A DNA stretch of 64,000 bases, from contig CP142456.1 of the NCBI GenBank assembly GCA_038049695.1, forward strand, positions 20,866,501 to 20,930,500. Direction: 5' to 3'. The notes below the pieces were generated by a model. That model saw only the letters and a list, made by a program, of their open reading frames with translations, searched no databases and was not told where the DNA came from. Each line of letters begins with the position of its first letter. The stretch's first letter is position 1. A program made the translations under genes and the position numbers. This stretch comes from Cinnamomum chago. Its lineage: Eukaryota > Streptophyta > Magnoliopsida > Laurales > Lauraceae. Positions 36,444 to 56,135 of the stretch are shown in pieces.

Positions 36444-37149
36444 CTCTCCACTTTCTGTGTGTGCCAAACAGCTCCAATGGAGAAAGAAAGTATAATCAAG
36501 AAGGTATATTCAAGAAAGGATGCTGATGGATGAAGTTGCCATGTTATTTCTTCTTTTCTTTCTCATGGCTCGACTCTTGACCATTTACTTAATAAGTCAT
36601 TCAACTAACAGCTGTCTAGCCCTTAGTCTGGGTTGATATGACCTCTGCATCTTCTTTGGGCTGGGAATATATGGACTCATCTGCTGGAATGTTGACTGGA
36701 ATGAGGCGTGCAAGACCTGCCAAGGAGAGAGAGCATGTGGAGGTGGTTAGCACGAAGAGCTTCTTTCCTGCTGTCTTGCACATAGTTTGCTGATTTGTGA
36801 CTCGGTCTGGACTCAGCAGGCCAAGAGTGTTGTCAACTCAGCGACTCAGATAGTTGGAGAGTTACTACACGTAAAGGAGTTGCTGCATGGAGGCTGATCT
36901 TGTCCGTAAGTCGGTGAAAGCTCATGCACTGTCTGTCCTGAAAACCCAATATGAATTGTCCCATGTTTTTACCTAGGGTGGAAATCTCAGTTCAGTAATG
37001 ACTGTCGGATTGGGCAGGTCATAAGAAAAATTAAAGGTGACAGAATCCCACAATTCATGTTTTTCATTTGAAAAATTCAAAGCTTTCATATAATGAGGAC
37101 AACCTAGAACATTCAAACTTTTGTCCATTATATGATAGATTTTGTTTTA
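36444..37149. promoter_or_regulatory. Upstream region of the WAK gene
   Basis: It contains the 5' untranslated region and proximal promoter by position. A W-box core TTGACC lies at 36577-36582, about 130 bp upstream of the ATG. WRKY binding is plausible for a defence kinase, but one core motif is weak evidence. No clear TATA box was chosen. Confidence 0.4.
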
Positions 37150-38480
37150 TCCGTAACGGTAATTTATATTAAAAGAGAATAGAATACAAACAAAGAGTAC
37201 AAGAAGAAAAGAATAAAAGGAGGAAAGAAACCCAAAGTAATGTACCCCCTCACACCACAACTACATAATAAAGCTCTCCCAATGGGAAACTCTCTCAACA
37301 CCTTGTTTGGTTAAAGCATTTGCCATCATGTTTAGGGATGACAATTTCGCCCCGCCCCGCCCCGCCCCGCACGGGTTTTCCCCGCCCCGATCCTTAGGTG
37401 GGGCGGGGATGGGGAATAAAACTATGCCCCGAAGGCGGGGCGGGGCGGGGATGGGTTTGCTCTTTTCCCCGCCCCGCCCCGTTGCCCCGCCCTGTTACCC
37501 CGCCCCGTTGCCCCGCCCCGTGCCCCGCCCTGTTACCCCGCCCCGTTGCCCCGCCCCATGCCCCGCCCCATTGATTAATAATCCTCTTAGATATATATTT
37601 TAGATTTTTTTTATAATAAATAAACATATTTATATGTAAATGTATAGATTGATTTTATGTTGTTATTAAGGGTTAAGTAGATTGATTGAAGACTTTTTTT
37701 AAAGTTAAACATATAATTAATTGAACCATATACATTATAAAAGCATATAATATGATCACATTCCTTCTAATTCAAATTTAATGAAATTAAAGTTGTTAAA
37801 AAATCTATCTAAGCTTATTTGACTTTAATCATATATAATGTTAAATTGTGACATGATAAATCATATTAAATAAAACGAATATAATAAAATGATAGATCAT
37901 GCTTTAAGCTTATTATAATATAGATGATTAGAGATAGCAAGGTAAATTATAATCGGTATGATTCTAATCATACTAATAACAATATAAATTATACTAATTT
38001 GATATAATATTACAAAATATATCATGCTATATGCTTATAATAACTTATATGATTAGAAATGGCAAAGTAAATTATAGTTAGTAACTTAATATGATTCTAA
38101 TTATACTAACAATACTATAAATTATACTAATTTTAATTATATGTAATCAACCTTAGTATGATTAGAATCATTGTACTAATGATTTAACATTGCAAGTTAA
38201 GTGTCACATAAATAAGTAATTATTTATCTAAGCTAATATGATCCACATGCTTGGAAAGTCAAAGGCTCAAAGCGGCTGAGGTTGTTTGACACTACAATAA
38301 CCATATCCACAATTTTGTGCCCCGTCCCCGCCCCGCCACACCCACGGGTTCCCCGCCCCGCCCCGCCCCACAATTATAAAAATTTTAAATTGCCATCCCT
38401 AATCATGTTTGATGACCTATTCTTATGCTGAAAGCTAACATTAATGGTGGTGGATAATACGCGGATTTAATTGAAGAGGA
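37150..38480 (-). mobile_element. L1-type LINE 3' end, split by a hAT element
   Basis: Minus-strand sequence on both sides of the hAT insert reads as one L1 end: NMMANALTKQGVERVSHWES, then an untranslated tail. The coding segment is joined exactly across the ATCATGTT target site, so the L1 was there before the hAT insertion. Confidence 0.65.
37333..38401. mobile_element. Non-autonomous hAT transposon with GC-rich arms
   Basis: 1,069 bp with inverted ends TAGGGATGACAATTT and AAATTGCCATCCCTA. It is flanked by the perfect 8-bp duplication ATCATGTT (37325-37332 and 38402-38409), which is typical of hAT. Just inside each end lie CCCCG/GGGGC runs, while the core is very AT-rich and holds a degenerate repeat of about 118 bp (about 37905-38125). 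No transposase is encoded. It sits about 0.9 kb upstream of the WAK start codon. Confidence 0.92.
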
Positions 38481-39457
38481 ACTGAAACTTCCATGGATAA
38501 GCCTTCTGGTCCATTATATGATAGATGACCCCGTCAATTATGAACAATATTGACTTTGGATTGTATTAGAAAAACACAATGTTTTTCCAATTCAACAGTG
38601 AATATTATCCGGATTATTGAGATTAATAAACCAACTGTATAGCACATGAATCCTAAAAGATGGGTCATATTGTATAAAAATCATGGTTGGTTGGAAAAAG
38701 ATTTCTGTTATTAGTTTTATAATTATTATATAAATCCAGGTAGTGGATGTTGCTCCAATGAGACCGGCAATCAGATGTGCAAAAGTAAAATGGGATAAGT
38801 ATCATGTCAATGAATTTTATTTTATTTTTAATCTTTAAAAGGTGCATATGTACAGAAACTTTGCAGCTACATTTTTTTTTTATAAGTATAAAAGACTGGA
38901 GTTTTTCCAAGAAAGGACCAGTCCTTCCTTCCATTTTCATCTCCCCTTCATAGCATTTGTGTTCCTCCTTACATTCAAGCGTCACATGGACCCTTCATCT
39001 TCTTACCAAAGCTTGTTTTTGTCTTCTGTTGCATGGAGATCTCCTGGTTGACGAAAGAGATTGACGTACGGGATTTGATTTGAGACATGATTTCTTTTGC
39101 CAAAACTTGGCAAGGGTGCTTTAAGTTTCTAAAGAGACACTGATTCCTCTCTCCTTTCAGATACTCCCAAGTCCAAACAAAAAGTAGAGAACACAGGTGA
39201 GCAATAGACACGTATGTCTCCCTATTTCTAAGCATGGGCTTTAAGGATATGGGTTGTGTCTTACTGGGTCACTTGCCATGCCCTCTCGGGCTATAAGCCG
39301 CGCAGTGCAGTGCCGCGCCACGAGCCTGGGCACCTGGCCCAGCACGGCCTGTGCCTGGGATGGGATGGGCCGTGCCGGGCTGGTCAATGTTCTGGGCCAG
39401 GGTGGCCTGGCCCATTTTACATCCCTATTTGGTAGTAGACCAAGAACCATCATGAAC
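38481..39457. other. Unassigned stretch with a GC-rich patch
   Basis: Mostly featureless. At 39280-39420 a patch rich in GGCCTGGCCC/GGGCCGTGCC ends in TTTTACATCCCTA, which resembles a hAT-type terminus (TAGGGATGTAAAA). No matching left end was found. Confidence 0.35.
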
Positions 39458-39460
39458 TAA

Positions 39461-39756
39461 GGGGGCGTTTGCCTTTTACACATGAGATGCATAAATGCAG
39501 TTTACATATGAAAATGTTCCATATGTAAATTTTACATATGTAAGCTTTACACATGCGTTTCAGTTTACATCGTTTGTCTACTGTTGTCCTTTTCATATCA
39601 TTTACGCATGTGAATTATTTTACCACGTTCGTTTGAACTACATGTGAAAATGATAAATTTTTATTTTTGCAAATTATATTGATAGTAGCATGAAAACATG
39701 GAAAAGCAAAAATGAAGTGTTGCTATAAAAGAAAAATGAAAAACACAAACGACCTC
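39461..39756. mobile_element. Tourist-like (PIF/Harbinger) MITE
   Basis: 296 bp with inverted ends GGGGGCGTTTG and CAAACGACCTC, flanked by TAA on both sides (39458-39460 and 39757-39759). The three-base TWA target and GG-initial ends are those of PIF/Harbinger MITEs. It has no coding capacity. Confidence 0.72.
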
Positions 39757-39899
39757 TAACCGTAATATTCCTTGGCAAGCCCAGGTCACAATTGGCCCTC
39801 TCACCAAAACGATTGACTAGTCTTCCACATGGTAGCCATGGGTCGAGCCAGACTGAGGTGGATTCTCCATTGCCAATGAGATGAATAATATTTCTGATT

Positions 39900-41760
39900 G
39901 AAGTCAGTCCAGTAGATCGAATACCTCTACAACCCCAGGACAGATCGTAGGGTATTTTCAGGTTCTACAAGTGCCTACCTCTTATGTGTTTGCTATGAAC
40001 CCAGTCAGTCCGAAGGGATGACGCTCGTCCACTTTATCCATCATTGCAATCATCTTTTTCGATTAGTGTGGATATCATTTTGAAGAGGCATCTATGGGCC
40101 TGAGCTGAATGGGCCTCCACCTACGCTAAGTGGACAGCGGGCGTACGAGTCTATAAATTGGCTCATGATGCAAGAAGGATCCGTTGTATTATTGTAACCA
40201 TAACTGACTATCAGGATGAGATAAGATACTACGATGGTTAATAGAATGAAAGGACTTGTGACTTGTGAGATCAAATCAGAGCACAGACTGAATTTCATTA
40301 CTTAATTTGATTTCTTTTTTCCTTCCTTCTGAAACTAACATAGTATTAAGGCCCTTGTCTTCTTGATCCAGTTAAAAAGTAGTAGCCTTAGACTCCTTGA
40401 CTCAGTCAGCAAGTAGTAGTCCATCTTCTGTAGGTTCGTTGAACACACTGCAATCAGGTCTCAATGAACTGCTTCTCTGAAATCTTTTTAAGGGATTGCA
40501 AAGTTGAATTTGTTGATTCTAGGAACCCATCTCCTCAGTCAAAGCCTCGGATCTGTTCATCTAGGTTAGATTTGAAGCCTCGACATAGGGCTGATATTTT
40601 CCAAAAGACTGTCTGCTAGTGGGGCCCACTAGACTCTTCAAGCCTTTTATTACACCACTTTCCAACCATCATTTGAAGGGTTTCTATCCAATTTTTTTCT
40701 TATTCCGTAGTTTTTGGACACCCAAAACTGATCTTGACCATCCAATTCCTTGCATATTTCCCTGATTGACCTCATCTTACACCACAAGTGCATATTAGAC
40801 CACACTCTTAGGGCCCGTTTCAATGTCTCAAATGACATTTTGGAACCCCCAAAAACTCATTCTCTTTGCATTTTATTGGAATTTCAAATGCTCCACCCAA
40901 GAAGAGGGATTTATAGAAGAGGGATTTATAAATTCCCACCTATGGGGACAGCTTATGGAGAGGTTGAAATTCTCCATACATACATGAAATCTATCAATTC
41001 TTGTAAGGGAACAGCCTTAGTGTTTGATCTGAAACCCGATCTGATTTAAATGGCCCCAGTTGCGAACTACCACCACAAGCAAGAATGGCCAACTCTTTTT
41101 TTTAGAATCGTTTGCTATTTTTTGGTCTTTAACAAAAGGCAATCCATAGCCTCTGCTTTACCTGATTTGGCCTTTCGATTATTAGTGAGGCATCTCACAG
41201 CTACTGCTCTACCTCATCTGGACATCTGATCATCTTGGAGGTCACTTTCTCTGCTCAACATTACTGGGATCTGTCATCTATAAAATTACTGATTAGCTAT
41301 TACAAGTGACGAATCCTCTAAAAAGGTACACACCTCTTAATTCAGTCTCCGGTTTATGGCTACTGCAAATTGCTGATTTCTGATTCATCCTACCCACATG
41401 GTTTAATCAAGATGGTGGACAAACTAGAATTTTATTGTGCAAATAGATGGGAACATGGGAAAAGTAAAGGTTCTAGATGAAAATGTCGCAAGTGATTAAG
41501 ATACTTGAAAAGTTAACCCTTGATGGTAAACAACATCAATCCGACTTCAGCATATAGTTGGCCAGAATTAAGCAACCAAAAGAGGCTTGGGAATACTTGT
41601 CTCATTTATAGGCACAATCTAACTGGGCCAAGCAATATCAGTTAGACTGTGAAATTAAAAATGTTGAACAAGGGAATGACAATATATATGATTAACAAGG
41701 GAATGACAATATATATGATTTCTAAATCAATATCACTGAATTGTGAGATGGCGTGGAAGC
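39900..41760 (+). mobile_element. Ty1/copia relic: LTR end, primer-binding site and gag piece
   Basis: CTAACATAGTATTAAGGCCC near 40335-40354 resembles an LTR end plus an initiator-tRNA primer-binding site in decayed form. At about 41530-41740 the translation KQPKEAWEYLSHL and NWAKQYQLDCEI matches the copia gag core. It is a fossil with many breaks. The left edge of the LTR is uncertain. Confidence 0.55.
40811..41016. mobile_element. Tourist-like (PIF/Harbinger) MITE
   Basis: 206 bp starting GGGCCCGTTTC and ending AAGGGAACAGCC, with TTA duplicated on both sides (40808-40810 and 41017-41019). The ends match only loosely. It lies in the copia relic between the primer-binding site and gag, so it inserted later. 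Confidence 0.55.
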
Positions 41761-43380
41761 ATGAAAAGAAACAGACCAAGGAATAAGATCATCGTATTCA
41801 ACCCAATATCAACACATTGACTCCACAAGGAAGAGATATGGAAACCCTAAATGAGACTGAAATTTGTATTATTCCTTAAAAAGAAGCATTGCATCACTTT
41901 TATATAGTCTTTAAATCATAAACGATCCGAAATGAAAAATTACTAAAAACAGTAAAAAAAATAAAAATTACATCAAAGCCACTTGACCGTGTCCCTAAAT
42001 AACCTTTTAAGACCTTCAGCAAAGACTCAAACTCAAATGGAGTAAAAAAAATCCTAAAATACGAAAAAATGACAACTTACTATAAATAGTAATTTTTGCA
42101 CAAAACTGCATTTTGGCCTTTGAAATGACCTAATTGCCACCGATGACTCCAACAACCTTCGGCAGTTGTCTAGCATGTAGAGCTCGGCGATAGCTTCAAA
42201 ACGCATGGTTGTGTGCCCCGTGACAATACCCGAATCAAAAGTTATGGCCGTTTGAAATCAACACTATGGATTTAACATTTCGGCTTGACTTCTTGTGATC
42301 CTTTTATTCCAGAAACTTTTCTGCCACTTGTTCTACATCATGAGATCAACTAGATCTAATGGAACCTTAGTTTGTCTTTACAACCCATACCACCACTTTC
42401 AATACATACAGACAAGAAAGCTAACTTATCCGCTTTCGAGTTGGCTCTTAAACTAGAGCTTGAACATGTTCAAGGACTTTACTTTAAAGATCGCCCTCAT
42501 TGGGTACGTATCGACCAATACGAACTGGTATCGACTAAGAATTTGAATTATGCCACGTACACCAAAATAGAATGGAGAATTCAACAAAAACATATTTTCA
42601 TCACGATGATATGATGGTGATGGCTATTTGATGATGATGATGGGGGTGGTAGTGATGATGATGGTAGTGGTGGTGTTGGTGATGAAGTTGATGCTGATGA
42701 TATGTAGTTCTGGTGATAATAATTCTCACCTTAATGTATCTTCAATGATAGCTTTACTTCAATTGGGGTTATTGCCATGCAGAATGGGATTAAATGCATG
42801 TAAAGCATGTGGTTTGAGTGTTTTTTTTTTTTTTTTTTAATCTTAATCATGTATGGTCAGACGTGAACGATCTTATAGTGGGGCATATGACCGATTAGAG
42901 TGAGATTTTTCTTAAATCCAAAAAAAGTTAAGTAGGTAGAGTAGTTCAAATTTCAAAGGAAGGGCCCCATTGATGGTTTTGAAAAATCACACACAAATGA
43001 AGTATTTTATAAGTAATTAATCTAATACAAACCTATATGCTTACCAATAAAATTAAAATATTGTTATCTTAAAACTCTCTTTTAACATATATTATGATTT
43101 AGCAACCGCGAAACAATTTAGTTCAAAATTTGTTATATCATAAAACTTTAATATTATACTATTCGATTTTATTCTGTTTTATTCTAACAATAGTTTAAAG
43201 GGATCTTCACTTTACCAGAGCCATGATTAAATTTACTCTAATTTCATGAGGCAAGTATTTACTATAAACTGTCCATTGGCAAAAGACTAAAATACCCTTT
43301 TTACAATCTTTGATATGTTCTGTAATGTTAATGTCACAGTGGAATTTCACTCCGATTCCAAAACGGAAAACCACGTAACC
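41761..43380. other. Unassigned stretch upstream of ARL5
   Basis: AT-rich DNA without a recognisable gene. It includes imperfect GATGGT-type trinucleotide repeats at 42605-42706 and an 18-base T run near 42822. Confidence 0.4.
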
Positions 43381-43492
43381 CAGTAACCTTTCCTTGCACA
43401 AACACAACGTTCTCAAATCAAATTTTCTCTCTCCCTACCCTTTCTCTCTGCCTCATATCGTTGCCTTTTCAGCCGTTGGATCAGTCGATTAA

Positions 43493-52184
<8,692 letters not shown>

Positions 52185-52994
52185 GAGTAGCTTTCAGATA
52201 ATGTTTCTGTTTTCTTCATTTTCTCGGATTTGTTTCATGCAATTATCAGTTTTTGTTTGAAAATGAGAAATGGAGAACCTTTCCTTTGTAACTATTTATA
52301 TGGGTTTTCCTCCAGCACATTGAGTTCGACACAAACAATTGGCAGCGCCGGTTTCATTGGCCTCATCTAACAATAGCATTTCTCTTAAAATTGTTGTACA
52401 TGAAAAATCAACTAGTCTCAATCAAGAAGTTCCTTTAAGCCTCAAACAATGGTGAAAGTTAAAAATCTTGATGAAATTCACAAGGACTAGAGAATCCAGC
52501 ATTTGCAACCTTGGGACTCCTGAGGTCCTTCAAACCATCGGTCCCAGGATGGGTTTGCAGGGCCATTTGTCCTGCAACAAGAATAACTGATATTAAGCAA
52601 AGATGGTGAGATTGTCTTTGGCACGAAACAAAGTTGAGCTGTGAATTACACTGGAATTAGTGGATCCGGTCTGGTTTCTACTTTAGGCAGCAATCTGGAG
52701 ACACCAAATGAAATTCAGTCCCTAAAAATGAAAACTTACAATCAACCTCAAAGAATGCAAATGAAATTATGGAGTTCTCTTATAAATATTCCAAACGTAC
52801 TCCTGACACACAATTGAAGCCTTCTCTATTTTCTCCAGCTCTTCCAGCTCTTCCTAAAAATATTTCATAAAATCAAATAGTCAGTGATGTGTCTCCGTTA
52901 AGCTGTGTAACTCAGCTGATTAGGAACGTGGGTGTGAACACCGTATGTGAGTTGGATAGAGAAAAGAAAGATATGAACAATATTTGCAAATGCC

Positions 52995-53040
<46 letters not shown>

Positions 53041-53237
53041 GGACCTGGGTTGGGTTGGTCGCCTTACAAGGAAAAGCATCCTGCAAATATTAACATTTGT
53101 CCAAGGAATTGGGGTAGCATTCATTTAAGATTTGGGTGTTGCATCATGAAAGGATTTGATGCATGAATAAAACAAATATTGAAAGTTTCCATAGAACATG
53201 ACTACAACAAAGCATGTTCTGAATAGAAGCGGATCAT
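52185..53237. other. ARL5 3' region and unassigned DNA
   Basis: The first 150 bp or so are likely the ARL5 3' untranslated region. Beyond that nothing is recognised except a GA microsatellite. Confidence 0.5.
52999..53040. repeat. GA dinucleotide microsatellite
   Basis: About twenty GA units with one GACA interruption, downstream of ARL5. Confidence 0.95.
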
Positions 53238-53966
53238 GTTCTAACCATAGTTGTCAAGTACGTTTCGGTTCGGACGCAATGTCTGATTTTCCTCTGTTCG
53301 GAGCCTAAACCGAACCGAACATCTTGCTTGAAGATGTTCGGTTTAGGTTTCGTTTGATTTCGCCTGAACTAGAAGGTTTCGGTCAAAAACCCCAAATCTC
53401 AGACGAACGGTAACCGAATCTATTGATTCAGACAAATCCAGAGGGGAACCGTTGAAAGAAGTGAAATCAAATGAAAATAATTTGGGGATTTGGATGAATC
53501 TGAAGAGAAATATATGAAATTATCCTATGCACCTTTTCTAATCGAGGAGAAAGCTTTGAGAAAGCCAACGAGCCCTTGTTGCATCTTCTAGAGCATGCAA
53601 CGTTCAAAATCCCTATCGATCTATAAAATGGACTCCAAAGGGCAAATATCATCCATATCATCTCCAAGATCTTCTCTGCCGAAGAGATTGCGGCATTTTC
53701 TCCCTCGCCGAGAGTCTTGGGTGCATTGCCGAAGGTCGTCGTTGCTGTGATGCTTTGATTTCTTGCAAACCAGCTCGCTAGAGAACCACCAATGTAGAAT
53801 CTCTCTACTTCTTCTTCGTTTCCCTTCCTTTTATGATCAATTAGAGGAAAGGGTTTGCAGCTTCGAGACCTCCTTTCTTCTATTTTTTTTTTATGATGAG
53901 AGCCCCTTTTAAAAGGGTCTTGCTTTCAGAGATGGGTTGTGAATCGTGATGAGTACTAGAAAGTGC

Positions 53967-54225
53967 GGGCCACCCATTTGTAATCTTTGATGTTCATCAG
54001 AGGGCCACCCACTTAATTTGTAACTGCTCATGTCATCAGTGGGCCCCTCATCTGAAATAGCTGATGTTCATCCGAGGGTCACGTGTCAAAGGTTATTTGT
54101 AGTTGCTGATGTCGTCAGAGGGCCACCCACTTTATTTGTAAACCACTGATGTCATCAAAGGGTCAATTATTTGTAATAGCTGTTGTTCATCAAAGGTCCA
54201 TTTATTTGTAAATGTTGATGAAGAC
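53967..54225. repeat. Degenerate minisatellite inside the 1.33-kb element
   Basis: Six or so units of about 40-55 bp built from GGGCCACCCA, TTTGTAA and GCTGATGT(T)CATCA modules, diverged from each other. Confidence 0.65.
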
Positions 54226-54421
54226 TTAAATTGATGCTACCGTTCAGTATTTAAGAAATACCAAAGCCCATTATGTGAGTTGCATACAGTGATATTTGAT
54301 GTTATTAGCAAATTTTATGAAACCATTTTTAAAATATCAATCTGAAATGGGCCTTTTAAATGATTTTGATATTTTCATGTGTCCCACTGAAAATTTTGAT
54401 TAACAAATTGAGCAGTGCTAT

Positions 54422-54428
<7 letters not shown>

Positions 54429-54461
<33 letters not shown>
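54429..54461. repeat. AT dinucleotide microsatellite
   Basis: About sixteen AT units within the 1.33-kb element. Confidence 0.92.
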
Positions 54462-54466
<5 letters not shown>

Positions 54467-54711
54467 TATATTTTCCGAAACAAATTTCTAAATTGAAAAG
54501 CGAAATGTCCGAATCGACCGAAATGTATCATTTTGGAGCCAAGCCGAAATAGCGTCCAAAACGAACTTGACAACTATGGTTCTAACCCATATGTACTGGA
54601 AGAGTTATAATTCAGTCTGGTGTTGGCAGCTCCGACCAAAATAGGAGGGCAGAAAAATGCCTCTTAACATGGTTGCCATGCTTTATTCAAGGCTTTTCAC
54701 AAGGTACACAT

Positions 54712-54882
54712 AAAAAAGGTCATCACCCAATGCGGTTCCGCTGAAGTAAGGTCATGGGAGGGTCCTGGAGACAGACCTAACCTTGGCAATTTTAAATAAA
54801 GTGATTGCTCGCAGGTTTAGAACTTGCATTATCACACATGGCACTCGAGACTTTTACCCTTGCACTAAAGCAATGACCCTTC
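54712..54882 (-). mobile_element. tRNA-derived SINE with perfect 14-bp target duplication
   Basis: Read on the minus strand, TTTAGTGCAAGGG resembles an A box and AGTTCTAAACCTGC a B box, followed by GGTCTGTCTCCAGGACCC and a terminal T run. The layout recalls the Au SINE group of plants. CACAAGGTACACAT flanks it on both sides (54698-54711 and 54883-54896), a perfect target duplication. Confidence 0.85.
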
Positions 54883-56135
54883 CACAAGGTACACATATTG
54901 AAAACAAAAGGTTGTGTTTGGCACATCAAATCATAGATAGATAGGCCTGTCAAAAATCTAAATTGCCAACAAAGATAATGACCATCCTGTAAAATGATAA
55001 TTATAGCAAAAAAGATAACAGAATTTTATGTTAATCAATTAGCATGCTGGCTATCCATCCCTGCCAATGAGGAAAAGAAATATGGTGGCCATGCATATGC
55101 CTATTTTGCTGCTTACTCTAGGAAGATACATTACCATACTTTTCTTGTACCTAAAGAGAGGGAAGTGATGTGTAGGTTGAATATATTTCTTGTACCTAAA
55201 GAGTGGGAAGCTACATTACAGAGATGTGAGGCAAATAAGAATTCAAAAGAAATTTTCTGACCATACAGCTGTGCAACTGGACATGGTGGAGATAGATTGG
55301 GGGTCCACAGCCATGTTCATCAATGCTTGGATTTCTCATCCAGGATTCATGTCAATGGTAAAAAATGGTGGAAAGAATTTACAGTGGAAGGGCAGGCAGG
55401 TTAATTTAAGAAGTTAAACTGTTGAAAAATAAATGAATATTTGGAATAAGGTGTTAACCAGGAGGATAGAGAATGGAAAAATAATAGAAGCAAGAATTCA
55501 TGATTGGGACATTTTGAAAGATATCTTTTTCAAGAGGGAAGAAAAAGGGGCTCATTAAAGAAAGAACAGTGGAATCTCACGACAGGAAGAGGTTCTGTGG
55601 AAGCAAAGTCATGAGCTTTATAAGGGGAGATAAACACTGAAGCCTTATGAGAAGGGGAGATAAATACTCAAGACTTCCACAGGAAAGCAAACACGAGGAG
55701 ATGATGGAATTTGTTGCATGAAATTGACAGGATGGGAAGATTGAAGATTCCAAGGGGATTAAAGGGTAAAAGACCATCTTTCTGACTCTCTTCATGTGGA
55801 AAAAAAAAAACAAAACAAAACTCCACTAGTCCTACAGTCATACTCTAGATGGGATAGGTTTTGAAGCAAATCTTGTTTAAGAAGCCATAGTTGGAAAGAG
55901 ATTTTTAGGAAGAAGAAACTGAGGCCGTGATAAAAGAATATGGAAGAGGACAAGGCTTCTAGGCATGGTTTTGCTTTCTTTCCAGTTAAGGCAAGATGGT
56001 ACTTTCTTAAGAATGGCTTCATGGAAATAATATGAGAGCGTCACAGCCATGGAAAGCTTACTAAGGACTTGACTGTCACTTTTTGCAATGGATTCCCAAA
56101 TATGAAAACCTAGTTGAGCTCAAACACTTTAGATC

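Larger units (their letters stand above)
53246..54578. mobile_element. Non-autonomous terminal-inverted-repeat element, 1.33 kb
   Basis: Its ends are CATAGTTGTCAAGT and ACTTGACAACTATG, with weaker similarity continuing inwards (TTTCGG and GGACGC motifs). It is flanked by the perfect 8-bp duplication GTTCTAAC (53238-53245 and 54579-54586), which fits hAT or a short Mutator target. It holds a degenerate minisatellite (about 53967-54225) and an AT run (54429-54461). There is no transposase. Confidence 0.85.

Noticed and set aside
36444-36467. Upstream extension of the WAK reading frame by eight codons
   Set aside because: The first codon of that extension is TTG, not ATG. The ATG at 36443 directly precedes the signal peptide.
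37307-37627. Proline/glycine-rich open frames on both strands
   Set aside because: They are produced by the CCCCG/GGGGC runs in the hAT element arm.
52898-53166. Open frames with Ser-Leu or Arg-Glu runs
   Set aside because: They are translations of the GA microsatellite.
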